Assembly: GCF_934190855.1 (NCBI RefSeq)
Contig: NZ_CAKPTN010000079.1
Location: 1 to 7,599, forward strand
Direction: 5' to 3'
Origin: an uncultured Veillonella sp.
GTDB taxonomy: Bacteria > Bacillota > Negativicutes > Veillonellales > Veillonellaceae
DNA length: 7,599 nucleotides
This document shows, in pieces, positions 1-6,454 of this stretch (the stretch's first letter is position 1; each line of letters opens with the position of its first letter). The translations under genes and the position numbers were made by a program. The notes below the pieces were generated by a model. It had not been told where the DNA came from, did not search any database, and saw only the letters and a list, made by a program, of their open reading frames with translations.

Positions 1-1
1 A

Positions 2-1057
2 ACAGGCCTCATCGATACGGTGTGGAAACCTCATTCCTCTGAGTTTATCGACAATTTGGAATCTGAAATCGATTTAAATAAAATTGATTTCATCGTATGT
101 AACCACGGCGAAGTGGATCACAGTGGTTCCTTGCCTGCGTTGATGGAGAAAATTCCTAATACGCCGATTTACTGTACAGAAAATGCCGTTAAGTCCTTGG
201 TTGGTCAATATCATCATCCAGAATGGAATTTTAAAGTTGTTAAAACTGGTGATTCCGTAGACATTGGCAATGGTAAATCCTTGGTTTTCGTAGAAATGCG
301 CATGCTCCATTGGCCTGATTCCATGGCAACCTATATGACAGGCGACAATATTTTGTTCTCTAACGATGCGTTCGGTCAACATTACGCAGTAGAAGAGTTG
401 TGGGCAGATAAAGCGGATCAATGCCGTTTATGGGCAGAGGCGATGAAATATTACGCTAATATTTTGAATCCTTTCTCCCCATTGGTAAAAGCTAAAATTG
501 AAGAAATTCAAAAGCTCAATTTGCCTATCGATATTATTGCTACAAGCCACGGTGCTATTTGGCGTGACAACCCAATGCAAATTGTAGAAAAATACTACGA
601 ATGGTCTCAAGCATACCAAGAAGACCAAATTACAGTGGTGTACGATACAATGTGGGATGGCACAAAAAAAATAGCTCATAAAATTGCAGAAGAAATTTCT
701 AAGCAAGCTCCAGATACGCGCGTTAAAATTTACAATATCAGTAAAACAAATAAAAATGACATCATGACAGAGGTATTTAAGTCTAAAGCGATTGCCGTAG
801 GCTCTCCAACAACAGGCAATAGCGTACTGTCTAGTGTAGCTGGTTGGCTCGACTTCTTACGTGAGTTGAAGTTTAAAAATAAAAAGGCCGCTGTATTTGG
901 TACATACGGTTGGTCTGGTGAATCTACGAAAGTTCTTCGTGAAGAGCTAACTAAATATGGTTTTGCCGTAGTAGAACCAGAAATTAAATGTAACTGGAAT
1001 CCAGACGCTTCTGATCTCAATAAAGCAGAAGAACTAGTAAGTGCATTATTAGCATAA
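2..1057 (+). CDS. FprA-type flavodiiron protein (A-type flavoprotein), 5'-truncated
   Basis: Cytoplasmic enzyme that reduces O2 to water and/or NO to N2O, usually fed by rubredoxin, protecting anaerobes from oxidative or nitrosative stress. The reading frame is open from the window edge, and 351 residues are visible; family members have about 400, so roughly 45 N-terminal residues are missing. Counting from the first whole codon, the metallo-beta-lactamase-like domain carries every expected diiron ligand: the H-G-E-V-D-H motif (H35, E37, D39, H40), H103 in MLHWPDS, D122 in SNDAFG and H183 in TSHG. A flavodoxin domain starts near residue 208, with the FMN phosphate loop T-M-W-D-G-T and a later YGWSGE motif. 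There is no C-terminal rubredoxin or flavin reductase fusion, so it is the simple class. The GTG at 20 is internal, because the conserved LIDTV strand precedes and spans it. O2 versus NO preference cannot be read from the sequence. Confidence 0.93.
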   Translation, partial: TGLIDTVWKPHSSEFIDNLESEIDLNKIDFIVCNHGEVDHSGSLPALMEKIPNTPIYCTENAVKSLVGQYHHPEWNFKVVKTGDSVDIGNGKSLVFVEMRMLHWPDSMATYMTGDNILFSNDAFGQHYAVEELWADKADQCRLWAEAMKYYANILNPFSPLVKAKIEEIQKLNLPIDIIATSHGAIWRDNPMQIVEKYYEWSQAYQEDQITVVYDTMWDGTKKIAHKIAEEISKQAPDTRVKIYNISKTNKNDIMTEVFKSKAIAVGSPTTGNSVLSSVAGWLDFLRELKFKNKKAAVFGTYGWSGESTKVLREELTKYGFAVVEPEIKCNWNPDASDLNKAEELVSALLA

Positions 1058-1072
1058 TTTAATATAAAAAAT

Positions 1073-1124
1073 AAAGTAAGCCTCTTATTTTCTTTAGAAA
1101 AACTAGGAGGCTTACTTTTATTTT
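1073..1124 (+). terminator. Rho-independent terminator of the flavodiiron gene
   Basis: A perfect 12-bp stem, AAAGTAAGCCTC (1073-1084) with GAGGCTTACTTT (1107-1118), is followed by a T-rich tail (TTTTATTTT to 1124), 15 bases after the stop codon. The 22-base loop can fold a second small hairpin (TTTTC 1088-1092 with GAAAA 1097-1101). The A-rich stretch before the stem would give a U-rich tail on the other strand, so it may also work in reverse, although no convergent gene is seen. Confidence 0.9.
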
Positions 1125-1196
1125 AGCCGTGTATACATAAAACATTGGATATTAAACGGAGAAATTGTAAACTTTATTCCTTTAAAGCTTTAATTG

Positions 1197-1214
1197 CAAC
1201 ATGTATATATGTTG
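1197..1214. promoter_or_regulatory. Operator-like inverted repeat
   Basis: CAACAT and ATGTTG form perfect 6-bp arms around a 6-base AT-rich centre, four bases after the 12-bp palindrome TTAAAGCTTTAA (1182-1193). The size and symmetry suit a dimeric transcription factor. It lies about 540 bases before the autotransporter start, so its target is unclear, and AT-rich DNA produces such repeats by chance. Confidence 0.25.
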
Positions 1215-1430
1215 ATATGTATAGATATATATTGGTCAATTGTTAAAAATAAAATAAATATAAAATGAAAGAATACAGATTAAATATGCATAAAAGTTAA
1301 ATTCACAAATAGTTCATGAATGCAGTGTGAATGAGGCTTAATGGGGGTTCATATTATATTCTAAATACTTATAGAATGATTAATTATTTATAAGTCAGGC
1401 GATTTATTAAATAAAAAATACTAGCGATGT

Positions 1431-1446
1431 TGTGATTTTTTTCACT
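1431..1446. promoter_or_regulatory. CRP-like site TGTGA-N6-TCACT
   Basis: The two half-sites match the classical CRP consensus TGTGA-N6-TCACA at nine of ten positions, around a spacer of six T. A hairpin-forming TCATCAT/ATGATGA repeat follows directly. The centre is about 150 bases before the start point predicted from the candidate promoter at 1553-1581, too far for simple class I or II activation. A different promoter or chance is therefore possible. Whether this organism has a CRP-family regulator with this specificity cannot be seen here. Confidence 0.25.
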
Positions 1447-1552
1447 CATCATAAAAAATGATGAATATATTAGCTCAACACAGAAGGCTAGTAATCAAGC
1501 TGTTTTTAGGGTATATGAAGACTTATTAATGAAGTTTATGTGGGAAAAAGGG

Positions 1553-1581
1553 TTGTGTATATCGTAAAACTTTGATATGCT
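1553..1581 (+). promoter_or_regulatory. Candidate promoter of the autotransporter gene (extended -10)
   Basis: A -35-like TTGTGT (1553-1558), a 17-base spacer and TATGCT (1576-1581), with TGA directly before the -10 giving a TGn extended -10 element. The -35 matches consensus at three of six positions and the -10 at four of six. It is the best promoter-like arrangement I found in the proximal region. It would give a leader of about 170 bases before the ATG at 1756. Confidence 0.35.
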
Positions 1582-1655
1582 ATGCGGGTAATCAACAATA
1601 TAAATTTTTCTTAAACTGAGATGGAACTATTTTTTGAGAGATTAATTAGAAATAT

Positions 1656-1685
1656 TTCCTGATCAGCCCGAGGAGAGAGGCGGAA
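1656..1685 (+). promoter_or_regulatory. Leader hairpin displaying a purine-rich SD-like loop
   Basis: TTCC (1656-1659) can pair with GGAA (1682-1685), and GCC (1666-1668) with GGC (1679-1681). TGATCA bulges on one side, and the loop C-GAGGAGAGA lies at 1669-1678. The loop is strongly Shine-Dalgarno-like, yet no start codon lies at a normal distance after it. It could be a ribosome standby site or a protein-binding RNA element. The stem is only 7 bp, so the call is tentative. Confidence 0.25.
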
Positions 1686-1704
1686 CACTTAGAGAGGTTG
1701 AAAA

Positions 1705-1719
1705 ATTGTATTGTATTGT
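1705..1719 (+). repeat. Three tandem copies of ATTGT in the adhesin leader
   Basis: ATTGT occurs three times head to tail (1705-1709, 1710-1714, 1715-1719), followed by ATTTG. It sits 36 bases before the autotransporter start. It also lies inside a possible 18-codon leader reading frame (TTG at 1698 to TAA at 1752-1754), preceded by AGAGAGG with no spacer, which ends one base before the ATG. Three copies is a short tract, so slippage would be infrequent. Confidence 0.5.
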
Positions 1720-1755
1720 ATTTGGTTAAGAATTTTAATTTAGTGAGGGTGTAAG

Positions 1756-3711
1756 ATGAGAGAAATGAAACATTCCAAAAAATTAGCGTTTGCTGTATTA
1801 GCTGCAGTGGCAGCAGTAGGTACTGCTGTTGCTCCTGTAAATGCAGCTCCTGTGACTACTGCAGATGGTTTTATCTTTGCAGCTGGCAATGCAACAGCAT
1901 CTCCTGATGCGCATAATAATGTATCTTATGGTACTGTTGCTAATGGTTCAGCTACAAGTATTGCTGTAGGCCAAGGTAATACCATTACAAGCGCTAACGG
2001 CTCTAGCAGTGCTTTCGGTAACCAAAACACTATTAATGGTAACCAAGCTAATGCTTTCGGTGACGGCAATACTGTAACAGGTGCATATGCACAAGCTTTT
2101 GGTGATGCTAACGTCGCTAATGGTACAAATGCGATCGCTTATGGTTATAACAATACTATCGGTGGCACTACTACAAACTACCGCGATCGTACTTTCGATA
2201 ATGAGCCAGATTCTGCTACACTTTTAAATGGTTCTTGGAATAGCAACTCCGTAGCTATCGGTTCTAAAAATACTGCATTAGGCAGCTCTGCATTGGCTGT
2301 AGGTAATGCAGCTCAAGCAAAAATGAGCGAATCTATTGCTATCGGGCATGGTGCAGAAGCTGACAAAACTTGGGGTATTGCAATTGGTACTCGTGCAGCT
2401 GCTTCCGATGTACGTTCCTTAGCATTTGGCCATGAAGCTAAATCTACTGGTTATAAAGCCAATGCTATCGGTGCTGATGCACAAGCTAATGGTAATCATG
2501 CTAATGCTATCGGTTCCTCTGCATATGCAAATGGCGATCATGCTCAAGCATTTGGTGCTGGTGCTCATGCTGATGGTGTACGTACTAATGTATTTGGTTC
2601 TGATGCTTCTGCAGGCGCAGATTACAGCATTGCAATCGGTAACAAAGCTAATGCATCCACTGCAAACTCTATTGCGTTAGGTGCTAATGCAACTACTCGT
2701 TCTGCTACAAATGTAACTAGTGCAACTTTAGCAGGTCATACATATGGTGGCTTTGCTGGTACTAGTCCTGTAGGCTCTGTATCCGTTGGTAAAGCTGGTG
2801 AAGAACGTCAACTTCACAACGTTGCAGCAGGTGAAATCTCCGCTACTTCTACAGATGCTGTAAATGGTAGCCAATTGTACTCCGTAGCAAATGAATTGCA
2901 AGATCAAATCAACAAAGGTGTACCTTCTAACGTAACTAACCAAATTACAAACATCAATAATCGTGTAGGCAACGTTGAAAAACGCGTTAATAAAGTTGGT
3001 GCAGGTTCCGCTGCATTGGCTGCATTGCATCCATTGGACTTCAACCCAGATGACAAATGGACAATCGCTGCTGGTTATGGTCACTACCACAATGCAAACT
3101 CCGCTGCATTAGGCGCGTTCTACCGTCCTAACGAAGACACTATGTTCTCCGTTGGTGGTACTGTAGGTACTGGCGAAACTCAATTGAACGCAGGCGTATC
3201 CCTTCGTCTTGGTAAACGTTCCCCTGAGTCCCGTTCCCGCGTAGCTATGGGCCGTGAAATCGCTGAATTGAACGCACGTCTTCAAGATATGGAAAACAAA
3301 TATAACAACTTGTTACAAATCTTGAACCCACTTGCTATCGATCCTAGCAAAACTGCTGAATTCCCAGACGTTCCTCAAAACCATTGGGCTTACCAATACA
3401 TTAGCCAATTGGCTGGTAATGGTATCCTTGTTGGTTACCCTGATGGCACATTCAAAGGCGATGCAAAAATGACTCGCTACGAATTCGCAACTATGTTGTA
3501 CCGTGCACTTCAAAATGGTGCTCCTATCGATGAAAACATGAAACGTGCGATGAATGAATTCGGTCCTGAATTACAAAATATTCGTCTTAACCACTTCCGC
3601 ATTGATCGTATCTCTGGTGGTGACAACGATCGTCACAAAACTGAACGTGTTCGCGTTAACAACGAACCTGAAAACCAACGTGACGTATACGGTTCCCGTA
3701 TTTACAAATAA
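1756..3711 (+). CDS. YadA-like trimeric autotransporter adhesin with C-terminal SLH domain
   Basis: Type Vc secreted surface protein, probably for adhesion, autoaggregation or biofilm. It has 651 residues. The ATG at 1756 is chosen because GAGGG lies 6-7 bases upstream and a good signal peptide follows: basic start, hydrophobic core, V-N-A cleavage after residue 30. The passenger is a YadA head of sixteen xAxG repeats, with glycines at 72, 88, 102, 116, 130 and then every 14 residues from 169 to 309; a 25-residue insertion interrupts it between 130 and 169. The neck (about 347-375) contains RQLHNVAAG and [11 protein letters not shown] short coiled-coil stalk (about 390-413) leads to the YadA anchor beta-barrel (about 414-486, ending NAGVSLRLG). 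Unusually, 165 residues follow: coiled coil about 497-525, one SLH domain 536-585 ([24 protein letters not shown]) and a polar tail to 651. The adhesin role is family inference; its ligand is unknown. Monocistronic. Confidence 0.93.
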   Translation: MREMKHSKKLAFAVLAAVAAVGTAVAPVNAAPVTTADGFIFAAGNATASPDAHNNVSYGTVANGSATSIAVGQGNTITSANGSSSAFGNQNTINGNQANAFGDGNTVTGAYAQAFGDANVANGTNAIAYGYNNTIGGTTTNYRDRTFDNEPDSATLLNGSWNSNSVAIGSKNTALGSSALAVGNAAQAKMSESIAIGHGAEADKTWGIAIGTRAAASDVRSLAFGHEAKSTGYKANAIGADAQANGNHANAIGSSAYANGDHAQAFGAGAHADGVRTNVFGSDASAGADYSIAIGNKANASTANSIALGANATTRSATNVTSATLAGHTYGGFAGTSPVGSVSVGKAGEERQLHNVAAGEISATSTDAVNGSQLYSVANELQDQINKGVPSNVTNQITNINNRVGNVEKRVNKVGAGSAALAALHPLDFNPDDKWTIAAGYGHYHNANSAALGAFYRPNEDTMFSVGGTVGTGETQLNAGVSLRLGKRSPESRSRVAMGREIAELNARLQDMENKYNNLLQILNPLAIDPSKTAEFPDVPQNHWAYQYISQLAGNGILVGYPDGTFKGDAKMTRYEFATMLYRALQNGAPIDENMKRAMNEFGPELQNIRLNHFRIDRISGGDNDRHKTERVRVNNEPENQRDVYGSRIYK

Positions 3712-3728
3712 TACGACAACTTCCCCTC

Positions 3729-3782
3729 GAGCTTGTGAAAGCTCAAAAACAGGATGTATCTTCGTGATACATCCTGTTTTTT
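3729..3782 (+). terminator. Tandem hairpins: GNRA hairpin abutting a 16-bp terminator
   Basis: The terminator proper has a perfect 16-bp stem, AAAAACAGGATGTATC (3745-3760) with its complement at 3766-3781, around loop TTCGT, and its 3' arm ends in a T run. Directly before it, with no spacer, GAGCTT (3729-3734) pairs with AAGCTC (3739-3744) across a GTGA tetraloop of the stable GNRA class. The first hairpin begins 18 bases after the stop codon. The two could stack end to end and protect the 3' end of the adhesin mRNA. Confidence 0.93.
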
Positions 3783-3844
3783 GTGCCCAAATAGTAGAAG
3801 CTGCTAATAATAGAAAAAGTACTAATGATATATAAGTATGGAGT

Positions 3845-3893
3845 ATTTTATCTTTATACACTTGATGTGTATTGTAAATTAACACGATAAAAT
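3845..3893. repeat. Nested inverted repeats between adhesin and acetyltransferase
   Basis: Outer arms ATTTTATC (3845-3852) and GATAAAAT (3886-3893) enclose an inner hairpin ATACAC (3856-3861) and GTGTAT (3867-3872) with a 5-base loop. The spacing suits a folded RNA or paired protein sites. The gap 3783-3967 holds no credible gene and nothing else I recognise. In DNA this AT-rich, chance is a serious alternative. Confidence 0.25.
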
Positions 3894-3967
3894 GTGAGTA
3901 TTACTATATTTCATAACGCAATTCTATATTAGGCATTAGTGTTCCGTATAATATTTATGTAAATCTA

Positions 3968-3996
3968 TTGCAAGTTAATACGTATAGGTGTATAAT
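3968..3996 (+). promoter_or_regulatory. Promoter of the GNAT acetyltransferase gene
   Basis: TTGCAA (3968-3973, four of six consensus bases), a 17-base spacer and a perfect TATAAT (3991-3996). The spacer contains the palindrome ATACGTAT (3979-3986). Transcription should start near 4003, giving a leader of about 60 bases before the ATG at 4062. Confidence 0.7.
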
Positions 3997-4061
3997 TACG
4001 TTCATAAATTAAATAAATATACATGGTTTGTGAATAAAAATATAGAATGAGGGAAAAGACC

Positions 4062-4547
4062 ATGAAAGAATTCAGACAACTAACAGTAGCAGATACAGCA
4101 GAATATCATAAGGTATTAATCGATGGCTATGCAGCGATTAAAGACTATCCGATCACCTTTGATGCCATTGATTTTACAGAGGAAGAATCCAAGGAGTGGA
4201 TTGAAAATTATCCTGTGTATGGGTTATATATCGATGGACAGTTAGTCAGCTCCATTACGTTTTGTATGCCTTGGGTGAAATATTCAACACCGGATAAATA
4301 TCCACATATTGCACACTTTGTAACGGCGCCAGCTTTCAAAGGAAAGGGCTATGCTCGGGAAACCTTGGGCTATGCAGAAGCGCTATTAAAAGAACAATTC
4401 AAAACCAATGCAGTGACCTTGGGAACCGCGAAGGAACATCCGTGGTTGCCTAAGATGTATGAATCCTTTGGTTTTAAAGCGTATGATAAGGTTCATTTTA
4501 GAGGAAAACAACATACTACCATTTTGTTCAAGAAAGAGTTGAGTTAA
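4062..4547 (+). CDS. GNAT-family N-acetyltransferase
   Basis: Predicted cytoplasmic acetyl-CoA-dependent N-acetyltransferase of 161 residues; the substrate (amino acid, polyamine, peptide or small molecule) is not evident. The acetyl-CoA-binding motif A spans about residues 84-105, with the pyrophosphate-loop signature K-G-K-G-Y-A at 93-98 after a beta strand (IAHFVT). Motif B appears as MYESFGF (132-138), followed by a typical last strand. The start at 4062 is preferred over an in-frame ATG at 4047 because GAGGGA (4049-4054), overlapping that ATG, is a good ribosome binding site 7 bases before 4062. With its own promoter and a long terminator it is transcribed alone, so the neighbours give no clue to its substrate. 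Confidence 0.85.
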   Translation: MKEFRQLTVADTAEYHKVLIDGYAAIKDYPITFDAIDFTEEESKEWIENYPVYGLYIDGQLVSSITFCMPWVKYSTPDKYPHIAHFVTAPAFKGKGYARETLGYAEALLKEQFKTNAVTLGTAKEHPWLPKMYESFGFKAYDKVHFRGKQHTTILFKKELS

Positions 4548-4559
4548 ATAAGTAAATCG

Positions 4560-4637
4560 CCTTGTAATACACTTTTAGTAGTTTCTAGCTAGTTGTAAGA
4601 TAGTAGCAAGCTACTAAAATACATTACAAGGTTTTTT
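4560..4637 (+). terminator. Long hairpin terminator after the acetyltransferase
   Basis: CCTTGTAAT (4560-4568) pairs with ATTACAAGG (4623-4631). After an internal loop (ACAC opposite TAC), TTTTAGTAG (4573-4581) pairs with CTACTAAAA (4611-4619). Together that is 18 bp, followed immediately by six T (4632-4637). The 29-base apical loop is larger than usual and contains the palindrome CTAGCTAG. Confidence 0.9.
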
Positions 4638-4658
4638 ATTGTGTGATATTATTACTAT

Positions 4659-4687
4659 TTGATATATAATGTATTCGTATATAATAT
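4659..4687 (+). promoter_or_regulatory. Candidate promoter region of the DUF969-DUF979-pcp operon
   Basis: TTGATA (4659-4664) lies 15 bases before a perfect TATAAT (4680-4685), or 17 bases before TAATAT (4682-4687). A 13-base perfect palindrome made of GTATAT, A and ATATAC (4677-4689) overlaps the -10 and could be an operator. A second TATAAT at 4665-4670 has no clear -35. The whole stretch is nearly pure A/T, so the exact promoter is uncertain. One must lie here, because a strong terminator precedes it. Confidence 0.4.
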
Positions 4688-4757
4688 ACATAATATATAT
4701 ACTGTGCCTTTGCAGTTATATGTGATTATGTGTAGTTTGTAGAAAGGATGTGTCCCT

Positions 4758-5507
4758 ATGATTATTTTATCGGGCATTTTAGTGATGGTCATTGGTTTGA
4801 TGCTACGCTTTAATGCATTGTTAGTAGTTATTGCCGCAGGCTTTGTGACGGGGCTTTCAGCAGGGCTTAGCATAAACGAAATCGTCGGTGCTATTGGAGA
4901 GGCTTTCGTAAAAAATCGTTACATGTCACTATTTGCCTTGGTACTTCCTGTAATTGGTATTATGGAACGCCACGGTTTACGTGAACGGGCAGAAATATTG
5001 ATTGGTAAGATTCAAGCCGCAACAGCTGGCCGTATTTTTATGATTTATCTATTTGTTCGACAAGTAACAGTATCTCTGGGTATTAGTATGTCTGGTCTTG
5101 TAGCTATGGTTCGTCCTTTGATTTCTCCTATGAGTGAAGCTGCGGTAGCGCAAGGTCGCCCTATATCTCAACGGACACTCGATAAGATTCGTGGTGTAGC
5201 GGCATCTACAGATAATATTGGTAACTTTTTTGGTCAAAACTTGTTCCTTGCAGCGGGTGGTCTTTTATTGATTAAAGGTGTTATGGAGCAACTGGGCTAT
5301 AATGTTGAGCTTACAGATATGGTACTATATGGAGTTCCTACTGCAATATGTGCCTATATAGTGAGTGTTATTCGATTCTTTATTTTTGATAAAACAATCC
5401 AAGCTAGTGTGGCTCAAGACGAGGCGGATATGAAAGCTGGCAAACTTGTACCAAACGAGCTTAACATCCTTGTTACACCAGAAGAGTTAGCGAAAGGGGG
5501 CAAATAA
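4758..5507 (+). CDS. DUF969 family membrane protein, putative 5-oxoproline transporter component
   Basis: Integral inner-membrane protein of 249 residues. Hydrophobic segments lie at about 2-16, 18-38, 56-70, 90-110, 158-176 and 186-211, with a hydrophilic C-terminal tail (about 212-249). I recognise the DUF969 family from the N-terminal helix pair, the block EAFVKNRYMSLFALVLPVIG (48-67), the GLRERAEIL block (73-81) and the N-F-F-G-Q-N motif (156-161). The ATG at 4758 has AAAGGA 9 bases upstream. DUF969 and DUF979 genes occur as adjacent pairs, often near pcp or 5-oxoprolinase genes, which is the basis for proposing that they carry 5-oxoproline or a related substrate. Transport itself is inferred from that context and was, to my knowledge, not shown directly. 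It is the first gene of the operon, one base from the next. Confidence 0.85.
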   Translation: MIILSGILVMVIGLMLRFNALLVVIAAGFVTGLSAGLSINEIVGAIGEAFVKNRYMSLFALVLPVIGIMERHGLRERAEILIGKIQAATAGRIFMIYLFVRQVTVSLGISMSGLVAMVRPLISPMSEAAVAQGRPISQRTLDKIRGVAASTDNIGNFFGQNLFLAAGGLLLIKGVMEQLGYNVELTDMVLYGVPTAICAYIVSVIRFFIFDKTIQASVAQDEADMKAGKLVPNELNILVTPEELAKGGK

Positions 5508-5508
5508 T

Positions 5509-6438
5509 ATGTTGGAATTAGTATATAAAATGCAGCCCTTAGACTTTGTATATCTTTTAGTAGGTATTATCTTAGTTATTTTTTCCATACAATCTTTTGT
5601 CGATAAGGGCCATAATCATCGTATTGGTACTGGTCTGTTCTGGCTATTATATGGTATTTCCTTCATCTTTGGCTCTTATATGTCTAAAGAAATTAATGGC
5701 TGGCTCGTAATTGCTATGGCGGCAATTGTGTTATTTAAACAACTTGGTAAAGGTAATTATTTTGAATCTGCCATAGATTTCAAAAAAATGGAAGCCTTAC
5801 GTATTGGTAATGTGATCTTTATTCCGGCATTGCTCGTAGGTATTATTACGTTCATCATCGGTTTCTTTACGAAACTGGGTGCTCTCGTAGGCCTTGCCAT
5901 TGCTTCTATTATTGCCCTATGCGTGGCGTTATATATTACGAAAGCTAAGGTAAATCAAAGTTTCCATGAAGGTCGTCGTCTTCTCGATGCCATCGGTTGG
6001 ACTGCTATCTTGTCTCAATTATTAGCAGCCCTTGGGTATCTATTTAACCTTGCAGGGGTAGGTAAATTGATCTCAAGTATGGTAGCTAGCATAGTTCCTG
6101 CAGATAATGTATTCCTCATCGTTGTAGCGTACTGTATTGGAATGGCCTTCTTCACAATGATTATGGGGAATGCCTTTGCAGCCTTTGCTATGATTACTAG
6201 TGCTATAGGTGTTCCGATGCTTGTTGCAGGTCATGGCGCTAATCCAGCGGTGATTGGTCCTATTGCAATGCTTGCTGGTTATTGTGGTACCTTGATGACG
6301 CCAATGGCAGCAAATTTCAATATCGTTCCTGTGGCGCTTCTTGAAATGAAGGATACCTACGGCGTTATTAAGGCTCAAATTCCTGTAGCTATCGTAATGC
6401 TTACATTGAATATTCTGTTAATGTACTATTTCCTTTAA
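5509..6438 (+). CDS. DUF979 family membrane protein, partner of DUF969
   Basis: Integral inner-membrane protein of 309 residues with about nine or ten hydrophobic segments (roughly 12-28, 41-58, 63-77, 98-120, 123-143, 160-181, 199-218, 222-240, 246-267 and 289-309). Glycine-rich conserved stretches around M-G-N-A-F-A-A-F (219-226) and G-Y-C-G-T-L-M-T-P-M-A (257-267) look like the re-entrant or substrate-binding elements of transporters. The start is one base after the DUF969 stop, and its ribosome binding site AAAGGGGG (5493-5500) lies in the last codons of DUF969, so translation is probably coupled. Family pairing suggests the two proteins form one transporter, likely for 5-oxoproline. The substrate is inferred from linkage to pcp. 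Confidence 0.85.
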   Translation: MLELVYKMQPLDFVYLLVGIILVIFSIQSFVDKGHNHRIGTGLFWLLYGISFIFGSYMSKEINGWLVIAMAAIVLFKQLGKGNYFESAIDFKKMEALRIGNVIFIPALLVGIITFIIGFFTKLGALVGLAIASIIALCVALYITKAKVNQSFHEGRRLLDAIGWTAILSQLLAALGYLFNLAGVGKLISSMVASIVPADNVFLIVVAYCIGMAFFTMIMGNAFAAFAMITSAIGVPMLVAGHGANPAVIGPIAMLAGYCGTLMTPMAANFNIVPVALLEMKDTYGVIKAQIPVAIVMLTLNILLMYYFL

Positions 6439-6454
6439 TTTAATTTATATACAA

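Larger units (their letters stand above)
1125..1755. other. Long AT-rich gene-free region upstream of the autotransporter
   Basis: About 630 bases without a credible gene. It holds many short inverted repeats: a 12-bp palindrome TTAAAGCTTTAA at 1182-1193, arms ACTTATA (1367-1373) and TATAAGT (1389-1395), a hairpin TCATCAT (1446-1452) with ATGATGA (1458-1464), and the elements listed separately below. The longest open stretch (1436-1567, 43 codons) has no usable start near its beginning. I infer a complex regulatory region for the adhesin gene, possibly with decayed sequence. No riboswitch family is recognised. Confidence 0.6.

Noticed and set aside
20..22. GTG as the start of the flavodiiron protein
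   Set aside because: The frame is open upstream to the window edge and codes for a conserved LIDTV strand; the gene is simply cut by the window.
1265..1300. Short ATG frames in the adhesin upstream region (for example 1265 and 1621)
   Set aside because: Only 11-13 codons each, without a convincing ribosome binding site.
1436..1567. 43-codon open stretch upstream of the adhesin (+ strand)
   Set aside because: It has no start codon near its beginning; the first ATG leaves only about 12 codons. It might be a gene remnant, but I see no recognisable similarity.
1588..1755. Riboswitch in the adhesin leader
   Set aside because: I could not match the GA-rich segment or its pairing to any riboswitch consensus I know.
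2426..2680. Alternate-frame + strand reading frame within the autotransporter head
   Set aside because: It is rich in Met and Leu because the 42-base head repeats are read out of frame; it is a shadow of the real gene.
1960..2700. Regular repeats that could suggest a CRISPR array or satellite
   Set aside because: The 42-base periodicity encodes the 14-residue YadA head repeat and varies at synonymous sites; there are no identical repeats with unique spacers.
2728..3090. Minus-strand reading frame opposite the autotransporter neck and anchor
   Set aside because: Cysteine-rich, no domain, no ribosome binding site or promoter; a shadow of the coding strand.
3571..3885. Minus-strand reading frame across the adhesin 3' end and terminator
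   Set aside because: It runs through the perfect terminator hairpin and has no family signature.
4047..4049. ATG at 4047 as the acetyltransferase start
   Set aside because: It lacks its own ribosome binding site and overlaps the GAGGGA that serves the ATG at 4062.
6073..6378. Minus-strand reading frames opposite DUF979 and pcp (also 6470-6919 and 7276-7581)
   Set aside because: Composition rich in His, Cys and Asn with no domains; they mirror well-supported + strand genes.
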